A stretch of DNA of 63,178 bases from Natronospirillum operosum (lineage in GTDB: Bacteria; Pseudomonadota; Gammaproteobacteria; Pseudomonadales; Natronospirillaceae). Position 1 is the first letter of the stretch. Each line of letters begins with the position of its first letter. The DNA is taken from assembly GCF_004768465.1 (NCBI RefSeq), contig NZ_SRMF01000001.1, positions 782,331-845,508 on the forward strand, given 5' to 3'. Below are positions 29,723-39,079 of the stretch, piece by piece. The notes under the pieces were generated by a model that made no database searches, had not been told where the DNA came from, and saw only the letters and a program-made list of their open reading frames with translations. A program made the position numbers and the translations under genes.

Positions 29723-30114
29723 TGGAAGACTACACAAACTACATGCTGGGCTGGGTCATTTACGGGGTGGTTGGCACGCTGCTCTATGTGCTGCTGTGGC
29801 TGGGCATTCGCTGGATGCCGGGTCGCAACATGCGCTTTTTCCTGCGTGCCACCCTGCTCGCCATCCTGGTGGTGCCCTGGCGGGGCGAGGATCCGGAAGT
29901 GTATTTCGCACCAGTGATCATTGTGGGGGCCTTCGCCTTCATGGATACTGGCCCGAGTGCGGCTCTGCTGGAGTTACAGCCCCTGCTGGCCGTTATACTG
30001 GTTATTGCAGTGGTGACCCTGGTCAAGGAAATACTTGAGTTCGGTTGGCGCTGGCGTCGCCGGTCCGCCGATGATGGCACCGACGAGAAGAATAAAGACG
30101 AGGTTAAGGAGTAA
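29722..30114 (+). CDS. Small membrane protein of unknown function
   Basis: 130 residues with about four membrane helices (near 9-30, 38-52, 60-75 and 82-105) and a charged cytoplasmic C-terminus (RRRSADDGTDEKNKDEVKE). No family recognised. Start at the ATG overlapping the ycgN stop (TGATG). It lies 6 bases before the three-TM winged-helix gene and may work with it. Confidence 0.85.
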   Translation: MEDYTNYMLGWVIYGVVGTLLYVLLWLGIRWMPGRNMRFFLRATLLAILVVPWRGEDPEVYFAPVIIVGAFAFMDTGPSAALLELQPLLAVILVIAVVTLVKEILEFGWRWRRRSADDGTDEKNKDEVKE

Positions 30115-30120
30115 GTCGAA

Positions 30121-30792
30121 ATGGCAAGTCATGTTTTGGTTCTGATTGCGGTCATGCTGATGGCCGGGGTGTTTGGCGGGCTGGTGAATTACTACCTGCA
30201 CGGCCAGCACGACCCGGAAATCGTCAGCCTGCCGCGCAGCCTGGTGGTCGGTGGTGCGGCCTCGTTTCTGATGCCGGTGGTGCTGAGCCTGCTGGGCAGT
30301 GATCTGGTCAACCAGAGTCAGGGTGATCCCGGCCAGTTGGTACTGTTTGCCGGTTTCTGTCTGATCGCAGCCCTGGCTTCCCGAGTGTTCATTGTCAGTA
30401 CGACTGACCGCATCCTGCAGGTGGCCCGCGAAGCGCGTGAACGTGCCGAGACCCTTGAAGTGGGCATGCACAACTTTCAGTTGCAGATGAGCCCGCTGAT
30501 CGAAAGCGAAACCGAAAACGAGTCGACCGAGGATGATAACCATGGCGTCATTCCGGAACCCGACGAAGTTGATGTCACGGCCACCAATGTCTTAAAGAGT
30601 CTGGGCAGCGGCCGATACATATTCCGTTCCTTGCGTGGCCTGTGCGTTGATACCGACTATGACGAGGGCACGGTCACCAAGACACTGAATCTGCTGGTAT
30701 CGCGTGGCATGGCCGGCCGGGTCAATGGTATCAAGGGCGTGCGCTGGTATGTGACCGAACAGGGGCGGCGTTTCCTGCAGCAGATTATCTGA
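30121..30792 (+). CDS. Three-TM protein with C-terminal winged-helix-like domain
   Basis: 223 residues. Three membrane helices (about 4-24, 40-60 and 76-98) are followed by a helical stretch, an acidic linker (about 127-147) and a C-terminal region (about 155-223) that looks like a winged helix (GTVTKTLNLLVSRGMAGRVNG, then RWYVTEQGRRFL). The N-terminal part resembles the 'YEATS-like-associating three-TM' families described in predicted conflict systems; this is from memory and unverified. It could be a membrane-tethered regulator. The vWA gene follows 48 bases later. Confidence 0.85.
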   Translation: MASHVLVLIAVMLMAGVFGGLVNYYLHGQHDPEIVSLPRSLVVGGAASFLMPVVLSLLGSDLVNQSQGDPGQLVLFAGFCLIAALASRVFIVSTTDRILQVAREARERAETLEVGMHNFQLQMSPLIESETENESTEDDNHGVIPEPDEVDVTATNVLKSLGSGRYIFRSLRGLCVDTDYDEGTVTKTLNLLVSRGMAGRVNGIKGVRWYVTEQGRRFLQQII

Positions 30793-30840
30793 CCATCGGG
30801 CGGTACAGCCGCCCTGCTGAATTGAGGAGTGTTAGGGCAG

Positions 30841-33150
30841 ATGACGGCAGCCTGGAAGTATCGCATCGGTTGTATTGTGCTGGCACTGGTGCTGGCCCTG
30901 CCGGCCTGGGGGCAACAGCAGCCTCCTTTCGATCTGCGCATACTGGTCGATGTGTCCAGTGACATGGCAGAGAATGATCCGGACAATCTGCGCCTGCCCG
31001 CAGCCCATCTGCTGTTTGAACTCATGCCGGAAGGCAGTCGCTCCGGGCTCTGGACCTTCGGCCGCTACGTCAACATGCTGGTGCCCTATGGCACGGTGAA
31101 TGCGGACTGGCGGCAGCGCGCGCGGGCGCGGGCGCAGGAGATCGGCTCGCCCGGCTTCAACTCCAATATCGGCGGCGCCTTCGAAACCGCCAGTTTTGAT
31201 CTCGACTGGAGCACCGGTCACAACCCCAAGACCTACATCCTGCTCAGTGACGGCCTGGTCAATATCGAGCCCGATGCCGCCGCCAGCCGCGCCGAGCGTA
31301 CCCGCATTCTGGAAGAGATTGTGCCGCGCCTGCGTGAGCACAACAGTGTCATTCATACCATTGCGCTGAGCGAGTACAAGGACCGCACCTTCATGGAGCA
31401 GGTGGCGAGTCAGACCGGTGGTCTCAGCGCTGTGGCAGAGCACCCGGAAGACATGCTGGCGCTGCTGATGCAGATTCTGAACATTTCGCTCGGGACGCAG
31501 GAAGAAGTCGGTATCGACGAAGATCAGCGCTTTCTGATCGACAGCACCATCAGTGAAATGACAGCGGCCGTGTTTCATGAAGGTGACCAGAACATCGTAC
31601 TGATCAGCCCTTCGGGTGAGCGTTTCGAGGCGGACAATCCGCCGCCCCATACCCAGTGGGTCAGTACCGACAACTATGACGTTATTACCATCCGCACGCC
31701 GGCGGCGGGCGAATGGCAGGTTGAGGGCACGCTGGGACCGCAGTCCCGGGTTACCGTGGTCAGTGAACTGTCGCTGCAACTGGATGCCATTCCGCTGAAT
31801 GTCGGGCCGGGCGAAACCATCCCCTTGCGGGCCGTGATGAATGATGCCGAAGGGCAGGTGACCGACAGTGACTTCCTCGACCTGATGACGGTCGAAGCCA
31901 GTCTGCTGCAGGAGGGTGAAGTTAGGCGCACCGTGTCATTGCAGCGTGGCTCGCCCGAGTTTGTCGGCCAGTTGACCATGCCCTCGGACGCCGGCAGCTA
32001 CCAGCTTCGGGTTGAGGTCGATGGTCAGAGCTTCCAGCGCCGCCGGGTGTTCACGCTCAATGTGCGCCAGCCGCTCAGTGCCGAAGTGTCGGCAGGGGAG
32101 GCGGCCTACGAGATCCGTCTGTACCCCAATCTGCCGGATATACCGGCAGAGGTCGGGCGTATCGTGGCCCAGGTCACCGGCCCGGATGGCAGCACCCGTC
32201 TGCAGGCGTTCGAGCGCCGCGAAGCCGGGCACTGGTCGGTCGAGATCGAGCCGTTTGCCGGTGAGGGGCAATACAGTGCCGAAGTCGATGTGCAGTTCAC
32301 CGGCGCCAGTCGCTGGACCGGTGGCATTCAGGTTGCACCCGTGGATCTGAGTTTCCCCGGCCAGGCCGGAATGCCGGTAGAGGTGTCCACGGTTGCACCG
32401 GTGCCGGTGCCGGAGCCTGAGCCGGAGTCCGTTCCCCCGGTGGCACTGGAACCGGTACCCAGTCTGGATGATCTGATGGCGCCGCAAGAACCGGCTCGAC
32501 CGGAGCCTGAGCCGCAGCCTGAAACTGTACCGGCACCGGAAACGGACGCTGATCCGGTGCCTGCCCCCGAACCCGAGCCAGAAGAGTCGGCGGTGCCGGA
32601 TCTGGACACCGAGCCACCACCAGCCGAGGCCGTCGACTGGATGCCCTATCTGATCGCAGCCGGCAGTGGTCTGGCATTCGTGCTGGTCTTCTACGCCATC
32701 TACAGAAAATTCGGTGGTGGTCGTGATGACGATGATCCCAGATTGCATGATGAGCTCAGCCGCAGTCAGCGTGCCGTCCTGAGCGAAGTTGAAGGCAAGG
32801 GCGCAGCCGATGACGAACTGGATCGGGAGCTGCGTGCCATGGCTGCGGGCGCGCCTGCGGCCAGCGATATACCGACGGTCAGTGATGTTGAAAGCGAAGA
32901 CGAACTGTCCGTGCTGGATGACGACTTCGATCTGGAATCACTGGGTATCGGTGATGACAACGAGGGTGAGGACGGTGGCGCGAAGCAGACAGCACAGGAT
33001 GCGCCGGAACGGCAGGGTGGGGTTGATCCTCTGGAACAGGATGACCCGTTTGCCGATGACGAGTTCGACATCAGCGATGATGATATCGACGACATGCTGG
33101 ACGATACGCTGGCGGATGACAACAGGAAGGACGAGGAAGACAAACCCTGA
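30841..33150 (+). CDS. von Willebrand factor A-domain membrane protein (TIGR03503-like)
   Basis: 769 residues. Signal peptide (about 1-24, cleaved near AWG), vWA domain (about 30-230), a large periplasmic beta-rich region, a Pro/Glu-rich spacer (about 515-595), one membrane helix (about 601-621) and an Asp/Glu-rich cytoplasmic tail of about 145 residues. The MIDAS motif reads D37-V-S-S-D41 rather than DxSxS, while the LLSDG part is present. The function is unknown. ATG at 30841 is chosen after GAGGAG; a GTG four codons upstream is possible. It is the last gene of the ybaB-to-vWA run. Confidence 0.88.
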   Translation: MTAAWKYRIGCIVLALVLALPAWGQQQPPFDLRILVDVSSDMAENDPDNLRLPAAHLLFELMPEGSRSGLWTFGRYVNMLVPYGTVNADWRQRARARAQEIGSPGFNSNIGGAFETASFDLDWSTGHNPKTYILLSDGLVNIEPDAAASRAERTRILEEIVPRLREHNSVIHTIALSEYKDRTFMEQVASQTGGLSAVAEHPEDMLALLMQILNISLGTQEEVGIDEDQRFLIDSTISEMTAAVFHEGDQNIVLISPSGERFEADNPPPHTQWVSTDNYDVITIRTPAAGEWQVEGTLGPQSRVTVVSELSLQLDAIPLNVGPGETIPLRAVMNDAEGQVTDSDFLDLMTVEASLLQEGEVRRTVSLQRGSPEFVGQLTMPSDAGSYQLRVEVDGQSFQRRRVFTLNVRQPLSAEVSAGEAAYEIRLYPNLPDIPAEVGRIVAQVTGPDGSTRLQAFERREAGHWSVEIEPFAGEGQYSAEVDVQFTGASRWTGGIQVAPVDLSFPGQAGMPVEVSTVAPVPVPEPEPESVPPVALEPVPSLDDLMAPQEPARPEPEPQPETVPAPETDADPVPAPEPEPEESAVPDLDTEPPPAEAVDWMPYLIAAGSGLAFVLVFYAIYRKFGGGRDDDDPRLHDELSRSQRAVLSEVEGKGAADDELDRELRAMAAGAPAASDIPTVSDVESEDELSVLDDDFDLESLGIGDDNEGEDGGAKQTAQDAPERQGGVDPLEQDDPFADDEFDISDDDIDDMLDDTLADDNRKDEEDKP

Positions 33151-33177
33151 AGGTCTGATATTACCCCGGCACTCCTC

Positions 33178-33206
33178 AACAATGCAGGCTCACGGCCTGC
33201 ATTGTT
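33178..33206 (+). terminator. Hairpin terminator after the vWA gene
   Basis: A perfect 12-bp stem AACAATGCAGGC (33178-33189) / GCCTGCATTGTT (33195-33206) with a TCACG loop. The T-tract is weak, so efficiency is uncertain. Confidence 0.6.
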
Positions 33207-33247
33207 GTTCTGGGTCCCCGAATCAGCCAGGGTAGAGGTTCACGGGC

Positions 33248-33276
33248 TTCAAGATGGACTGATAAGCCTCTAGACT
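33248..33276 (+). promoter_or_regulatory. Candidate promoter of fadD
   Basis: TTCAAG (33248-33253), 17-base spacer, TAGACT (33271-33276), about 25 bases before the fadD start region. The -35 is weak. No FadR-like operator is evident. Confidence 0.35.
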
Positions 33277-33308
33277 ACAGGGAGCCTAAACAACAGACAG
33301 GAGCTTCT

Positions 33309-34967
33309 ATGGCCGCCAAGCTGCCGCAAGTGACTTACCCCGAGGGAATGAACGCAACCATCGACCTGAGTCAGTTCCAGTCGGTGCCTCAGTTGCTGGA
33401 CAGGAGTCTGAAGGAGTTTGCAGACAAACCGGCTTTTTCCTGTATGGGCAGAACGCTGACCTATGGTGAGCTGGATCGCATGAGTGCGGATTTCGGCGCC
33501 TGGTTGCAGAACCATACTGATCTCGAACCGGGCGATCGAATCGCCGTGCAACTGCCCAATATCCTGCAGTACCCGGTGGTGGTGTTCGGGGCCATGCGGG
33601 CTGGCCTGGTTGTCGTTAACACCAACCCCCTGTACACCGAACGGGAAATGGAGCATCAGTTCAATGATTCCGGTGCGCGTCTGCTGGTGGTCTATGCCGG
33701 CATGGCGGACAAGGCGGTTCGGGTCAAGGGCAAGACACCGATAGAACAGATCCTGTGTACCGAAATCGCCGATTTTCATCCGCCGCTCAAGCGCCTGCTG
33801 ATCAATACCGTGGTCAAGAAGATCAAGAAGATGGTGCCGGCCTTCGACCAGAGTGCCGTCACCCCGCTGCGCCAGGCCCTGGCCCAGGGCGCGGCCAGCC
33901 AGTTCAATCCGGTGGAACGTACCCAGGATGATCTGGCGGTGCTGCAATATACCGGCGGCACCACCGGCGTGGCCAAGGGCGCCGAGCTGACCCATCGCAA
34001 TCTGATTGCCAACATGCTGCAGTGCTATGAGTTCTTCAAGCTGGCCCTGACCCCCGGGGAAGAAACGCTGGTTGCACCGCTGCCGCTGTATCATATCTAT
34101 GCCTTCACCGTGCATTGCCTGGTGGTACTTGAAACCGGCAACCACAATGTGCTGATTCCGAATCCGCGCGACATACCCGGCTTCGTCAAGGAACTGCGCA
34201 AATGGCAGTTCAGCGGCTTTGCCGGTCTGAACACCCTGTTCGTGGCGCTGATGAATAACGAGGATTTTCAGCAGCTGGATTTCAGCAAGCTCAAACTCAC
34301 CATCTCCGGCGGCATGGCCCTGACCCGCAATGCGGCCGAGCGCTGGGAAAAGATGACCGGCTGTACTGTCAGTGAAGGCTACGGACTGACCGAAACCTCC
34401 CCCGTGGTGTCGTTCAATCCGCCGGGCCATGCCCAACTGGGGACCATTGGCCTGCCGGCCCCCGACACCGAGGTGCGGGTGGTCAATGATGCCGGCGAGC
34501 CGCAGCCGGTCGGTGAGCCCGGCGAACTCTGTGTGCGCGGTCCTCAGGTCATGCGCGGTTACTGGAATCGACCCGAGGAAACCGAAAAGTCCCTGACCAG
34601 CGACGGCTGGTTCTCCACCGGCGACATTGCCGTGATCCAGGAAGATGGCTACATGCGCATCGTCGACCGCAAGAAGGACATGGTGGTGGTGTCCGGGTTC
34701 AACGTGTACCCGAACGAGGTGGAAGACGTGCTGGTGCAGCATGAGGCGGTCGTCGAGTCGGCGGTCATCGGTGTGCCGGACGAGAAAACCGGCGAAGCCG
34801 TCAAGGCTTTTGTGGTGACCAACCGTGAAGTCAGCGACGAGGAGCTGGTCAGGCACTGCAAGGAGCACCTGACCGCCTATAAGGTACCGCGCCTGTTCGA
34901 ACGCCGTGATGAGCTGCCCAAGACCCCCGTGGGCAAAGTCCTGCGCCGCGAGCTGCGCGACGACTGA
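33309..34967 (+). CDS. fadD: Long-chain fatty acid-CoA ligase
   Basis: 552 residues. AMP-binding adenylate-forming enzyme: signature YTGGTTGVAKG (214-224), the GYGLTETSP motif near 357-365, the hinge and GWFSTGDI and the C-terminal KTPVGKVLRREL with the catalytic Lys. It activates exogenous long-chain fatty acids to acyl-CoA at the inner membrane for beta-oxidation. An acyl-CoA-using ketoacyl synthase (FabH2-like) is encoded two genes downstream. ATG with AGGAG eight bases upstream. Confidence 0.96.
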   Translation: MAAKLPQVTYPEGMNATIDLSQFQSVPQLLDRSLKEFADKPAFSCMGRTLTYGELDRMSADFGAWLQNHTDLEPGDRIAVQLPNILQYPVVVFGAMRAGLVVVNTNPLYTEREMEHQFNDSGARLLVVYAGMADKAVRVKGKTPIEQILCTEIADFHPPLKRLLINTVVKKIKKMVPAFDQSAVTPLRQALAQGAASQFNPVERTQDDLAVLQYTGGTTGVAKGAELTHRNLIANMLQCYEFFKLALTPGEETLVAPLPLYHIYAFTVHCLVVLETGNHNVLIPNPRDIPGFVKELRKWQFSGFAGLNTLFVALMNNEDFQQLDFSKLKLTISGGMALTRNAAERWEKMTGCTVSEGYGLTETSPVVSFNPPGHAQLGTIGLPAPDTEVRVVNDAGEPQPVGEPGELCVRGPQVMRGYWNRPEETEKSLTSDGWFSTGDIAVIQEDGYMRIVDRKKDMVVVSGFNVYPNEVEDVLVQHEAVVESAVIGVPDEKTGEAVKAFVVTNREVSDEELVRHCKEHLTAYKVPRLFERRDELPKTPVGKVLRRELRDD

Positions 34968-34985
34968 GCGCGAGCGTGACACCGA

Positions 34986-35020
34986 AGGCGCCCCCGACGC
35001 TGGCTAGGCAGGGGGCGCCT
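34986..35020 (+). other. GC-rich hairpin between fadD and hrpA
   Basis: Perfect 10-bp stem AGGCGCCCCC (34986-34995) / GGGGGCGCCT (35011-35020) with a 15-base loop, 18 bases after the fadD stop. No T-run follows. It may end or protect the fadD mRNA and overlaps the -35 region of hrpA. Confidence 0.65.
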
Positions 35021-35024
35021 GCCC

Positions 35025-35030
35025 TATAAT
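35025..35030 (+). promoter_or_regulatory. Perfect -10 (TATAAT) at the hrpA start
   Basis: A consensus -10 element lies 7 bases before the hrpA ATG at 35038. A -35 is poorly defined (TGGCTA at 35001-35006 with an 18-base spacer). The predicted start of transcription is at or next to the A of the ATG. Confidence 0.55.
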
Positions 35031-35037
35031 GCCCCGC

Positions 35038-38000
35038 ATGTCTGAATCTTCCGCTCAACCCACTGCAACCACACCCTTTCAACCCGACTGGCGGCAGGCC
35101 CGCCAACTCACCGACAAGGTACTTTCGACCGACCGGCACCGGCTGGGGCGCCGCTTGCAGACACTGGAGCAGGAGGCGCGCTGCGGGGCTGACATACGGG
35201 CTGACTTCGAGCGCTGGCTGGACGCGACCGAGCGCAGCCTGCAGGCCGTGGTACAGCGTCAGCAGCAGACGCCGCCCGCCCACGTGGACGAAAGCCTGCC
35301 GGTGGGCGCCGAAGCGGACCGAATCAGGGCTGCGATCGAGGCCAATCAGGTGGTGATCGTGGCCGGGGAGACCGGCTCCGGCAAGACAACACAGTTACCC
35401 AAGATCTGCCTGCAGGCCGGCCTGGGCCAGCGCGGGTTGATCGGCCACACCCAGCCCAGGCGTCTGGCTGCCCGCTCGGTGGCCAACCGCATCGCCGAAG
35501 AGCTGCAGGTGCCGCTGGGTGAACAGGTGGGCTATCAGGTGCGCTTCACCGACGATACCGGGCCCTCCACCCAGATCAAGCTGATGACCGATGGCATCCT
35601 GCTGGCGGAAACCCAGCACGACCGCTTTCTGAACCGCTATGACACCCTGATCATTGACGAGGCGCACGAACGCTCGCTCAATATCGACTTTCTGCTCGGT
35701 TACCTGAAACAACTGCTGCCGAAGCGCCCTGATCTCAAGGTCATCATCACCTCGGCCACCATTGATGTGGACCGCTTCTCGAAACATTTCGATGATGCAC
35801 CGGTATTCGAGGTCACGGGCCGGACTTATCCAGTCGAGGTGTTGTATCGACCGCCCATAGAGCACGAGGACTATGCTGCCGGTGGCCCCGAAGCCATAGT
35901 GGCGGCAGTGGAGGAGATTGCCGAACTCGAACGTGCCGGTGCAACACCACAGAAGGGTGGGGATATCCTGGTGTTTCTGCCCGGCGAGCGTGATATCCGC
36001 GAAGCGGCACAGGCGCTGCGTCACGCCAGTGTGCCACATCTGGATGTGGTGCCGCTCTATGCGCGCCTCAGTGCCGCCGACCAGCAGCGCGTCTTTCGGC
36101 CCGGCAAGGGGCGACGGGTGGTGCTGTCGACCAATGTGGCGGAGACTTCCATCACGGTGCCGGGTATCCATTATGTGATCGATAGCGGGGTGGCCCGCAT
36201 CTCGCGCTACAGTCCGCGTTCCAAGGTACAGCGCCTGCCTATTGAAGCCATTTCCCAGGCCTCGGCCAACCAGCGTGCCGGACGCTGTGGCCGCATTGCG
36301 CCCGGGGTCTGTCTGCGTCTCTACAGTGAAGAGGATTTCAGGCAGCGCCCCGAGTTCACCGATGCGGAGATTCTGCGCACCAACCTGGCCGCTGTCATCC
36401 TGCAGATGCTGCACCTGAAGCTCGGGCGGGTGGACGAGTTCCCGTTTCTCGACCCGCCGGACAGCCGTCAGATCAAGGATGGCTATACCCTGTTGCATGA
36501 ACTGCAGGCCGTCGATGAACAGCAGGGCATTACGCCGCTGGGCCGCCAGTTGGCCCGGTTGCCGGTGGACCCCAGGCTGGGCCGCATGCTGCTGGAAGCC
36601 GAGCAGCAGGGCAGTCTGGAAGAAGCCCTGATTGCGGTGTCCTTTCTGGCCACGCAGGACCCGCGCGAGCGCCCGGAAGGCAAGCAGACCCAGGCCCAGC
36701 AGAAGCACGCCCAGGATGCAGATCGGGACTCCGACTTCGCCACCGTCATCCATCTGTGGAACCGCTTCGAGACGCAGCGGCAGGCGCTGGGCAGCAATCA
36801 GCTCAAGCAGTTCTGCAAGCGCGAGTATCTGAATTTCCTGCGCCTGCGCGAATGGCGCGAGGTGCATCGTCAATTGCGCCTGATGTGCCGCGATATCGGA
36901 TTGCGCTTCAATACCGAACCGGCGGGCTACGAGTCTCTGCACCGGGCCCTGCTGGCCGGCTTGCTGAGTCAGATCGCGCAGTGGAAGGAGGGCAAGGAAT
37001 ATACCCTGGCGCGCGGGCGGCGGTCGATTCTGTTCCCCGGCTCGCCGTTGTACAGGAAGCCGCCCAAATGGCTGATGGCGGCGGAACTGGTGGAAACCAC
37101 CCAGCTCTATGCCCGCATGGCAGCCCGTATTGATCCGGCCTGGTGCGAGGCGCTGGCGCCGCATCTGATCAGGCGCAGCTATTCAGAACCGCATTTTGTG
37201 GCCAGGCGGGCGCAGGTGATGGCCTGGGAGCAAGTGACGCTGTATGGCCTGGTCATTGTCGGCCAGCGGAAGGTCAACTATGGCGCCGTCGATCCCCGTG
37301 ATGCGCGGGAGATTTTCATCCGCCAGGGCTTGGTCGAGGCGCAGTACCAGACCAGGGCGCCGTTTTTCCGCCACAATCAGGCCCTGCTCGAAGCCGTGGA
37401 GACGGTCGAGGACAAGACCCGGCGCCGCGATCTGAAGGTCGACGACGAGGCTCTGTTCAGCTTCTATGACGCCCGCTTGCCGGAGGGCATCGTCAACGGC
37501 AAGGGATTCGAGAAATGGCGCCGTGAGGCGGAGGCAGAGCAGGCCGATACCCTCTATTTTGACGAGTCCATTGTGTGGCAGAACGAACCGGAAGCCGTGG
37601 CGCAGGCTTACCCCGACGAGTTTCGCCACAATGGCCTGGCCATTCCACTGGATTATCGCTTCGAGCCCGGGCAGCAGCATGATGGTGTCACTGCCAAGGT
37701 ACCGCTGGCGGCCCTTGGTCAGTTGACGCAGGACCGCCTCGACTGGCTGGTACCGGGCCTGCTGGAAGAAAAGGCCATTGCGCTGGTGCGCGGTCTGCCC
37801 AAGGCCATTCGGCGCCAACTGGTGCCGGTACCGGATACAGTGCGCAAGGCTCTGGAAGGCGTGGAGGCCGATGATGTCGGCCTGACCGAAGTGCTGAGCC
37901 AGCGGCTGCTGCGCCTCAAGGGCGTGCGCATCCAGCCGGAAGACTGGCGCCGCGACCATCTGGAGCCCCACCTGCAGTTCAATGTGCGGGTGGTCGACGA

Positions 38001-38979
38001 GGATGGAAAGACGCTGGCCGAAGGACGGGATCTGGACCGGTTGCGGGCCGAGGTGGCACATGTCGAGGTGCGCCCGACCCAACGCGAGGCGTCGGCCCTG
38101 GAGCAGACAGGACTGACGGACTGGACCTGTGGTGACCTGCCGGACACCTATGGTGTCAAACAGGCCGGCATGACCATCAGTACCTGGCCGGCGCTGGTCG
38201 ACAAGATGCATTCGGTGGCGGTGGAACTGTTCATGGACGCCTGCTATGCCGAACGTCAGCATGCTTTCGGCGTGGCGCGGCTGGCTCGTTTTCGACTGGC
38301 CGAGCAGCTCGACTGGCTGACCGGTCGACTGCCGAAGTTCAAACAGACGGCGCTCTATTTTGCGCCCCAGGGGCAGGTCCGGGATCTGCAGGACGACCTG
38401 CTGACCGCCATCCTGCTGGAAGCCGTGGCCGAAAACGGGCAGGGTGATTGCACTGTTCGCACCCAGGCCGGCTTCGAACAGGCCCTGGAGCAGGGGCGGG
38501 CGGAATTGACCGAGCATGCCGAGCGCCTGGCGCTGGAACTGCACGAGATACTGGCGCTCAAGCATCAGGTCAGCAAGGCGCTGAAGGGCAAGGTCAACTT
38601 TGCCCTGGCCTTCATGTATGCCGATATCAAGGCGCAGTTGGAACAGATGGTCCATGCCGGCTTCTTCAGCCGCACACCGCGGCGCTGGCGACATGAACTC
38701 AAGCGCTATCTGGAAGGCATGCAGGTGCGGTTGAACAGGGCCAGCGGCGTATCGCCGCACGAGCAGATGTATATCGAGGAACTGAACGGCTTCTGGTCCC
38801 GCTATCAGGCCAAGGCCGAGAAGCTGCAGAAGGAACAGCGCTACAGCCCGGAACTGGAAGATTTCCGCTGGCGTATCGAGGAGTATAGAATCTCTCTGTT
38901 TGCGCAGTCACTGGGCACGGTGGAAACCATTTCGGCCAAGCGGCTGGAAAAATACTGGTCTGAAATCAAGGGCCTGTGA
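35038..38979 (+). CDS. hrpA: ATP-dependent RNA helicase HrpA
   Basis: 1313 residues (E. coli 1300). DEAH-box helicase: Walker A GETGSGKT (110-117), DEAH at 207-210, motif III SAT, motif VI QRAGRCGR, then HA2/OB regions and the long HrpA-specific C-terminal part (DUF3418). It is involved in mRNA processing and ribosome-related quality control. The start is taken at 35038; an in-frame ATG at 35029 overlaps the TATAAT, and no ribosome-binding site is present for either. The mRNA may be leaderless. Confidence 0.96.
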   Translation: MSESSAQPTATTPFQPDWRQARQLTDKVLSTDRHRLGRRLQTLEQEARCGADIRADFERWLDATERSLQAVVQRQQQTPPAHVDESLPVGAEADRIRAAIEANQVVIVAGETGSGKTTQLPKICLQAGLGQRGLIGHTQPRRLAARSVANRIAEELQVPLGEQVGYQVRFTDDTGPSTQIKLMTDGILLAETQHDRFLNRYDTLIIDEAHERSLNIDFLLGYLKQLLPKRPDLKVIITSATIDVDRFSKHFDDAPVFEVTGRTYPVEVLYRPPIEHEDYAAGGPEAIVAAVEEIAELERAGATPQKGGDILVFLPGERDIREAAQALRHASVPHLDVVPLYARLSAADQQRVFRPGKGRRVVLSTNVAETSITVPGIHYVIDSGVARISRYSPRSKVQRLPIEAISQASANQRAGRCGRIAPGVCLRLYSEEDFRQRPEFTDAEILRTNLAAVILQMLHLKLGRVDEFPFLDPPDSRQIKDGYTLLHELQAVDEQQGITPLGRQLARLPVDPRLGRMLLEAEQQGSLEEALIAVSFLATQDPRERPEGKQTQAQQKHAQDADRDSDFATVIHLWNRFETQRQALGSNQLKQFCKREYLNFLRLREWREVHRQLRLMCRDIGLRFNTEPAGYESLHRALLAGLLSQIAQWKEGKEYTLARGRRSILFPGSPLYRKPPKWLMAAELVETTQLYARMAARIDPAWCEALAPHLIRRSYSEPHFVARRAQVMAWEQVTLYGLVIVGQRKVNYGAVDPRDAREIFIRQGLVEAQYQTRAPFFRHNQALLEAVETVEDKTRRRDLKVDDEALFSFYDARLPEGIVNGKGFEKWRREAEAEQADTLYFDESIVWQNEPEAVAQAYPDEFRHNGLAIPLDYRFEPGQQHDGVTAKVPLAALGQLTQDRLDWLVPGLLEEKAIALVRGLPKAIRRQLVPVPDTVRKALEGVEADDVGLTEVLSQRLLRLKGVRIQPEDWRRDHLEPHLQFNVRVVDEDGKTLAEGRDLDRLRAEVAHVEVRPTQREASALEQTGLTDWTCGDLPDTYGVKQAGMTISTWPALVDKMHSVAVELFMDACYAERQHAFGVARLARFRLAEQLDWLTGRLPKFKQTALYFAPQGQVRDLQDDLLTAILLEAVAENGQGDCTVRTQAGFEQALEQGRAELTEHAERLALELHEILALKHQVSKALKGKVNFALAFMYADIKAQLEQMVHAGFFSRTPRRWRHELKRYLEGMQVRLNRASGVSPHEQMYIEELNGFWSRYQAKAEKLQKEQRYSPELEDFRWRIEEYRISLFAQSLGTVETISAKRLEKYWSEIKGL

Positions 38980-39018
38980 ACAGCACCGGGGTAATGTTGT
39001 ATGACCCTGCTGCCATGG

Positions 39019-39047
39019 TCGACTGTGTTGCCCCGACTGTCTAAACT
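39019..39047 (+). promoter_or_regulatory. Candidate promoter of the FabH2-like gene
   Basis: TCGACT (39019-39024), 17-base spacer, TAAACT (39042-39047), about 33 bases before the start codon. Confidence 0.4.
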
Positions 39048-39079
39048 GACGGGCAACTTGCCAAAGAGAAGAAGAGGTC

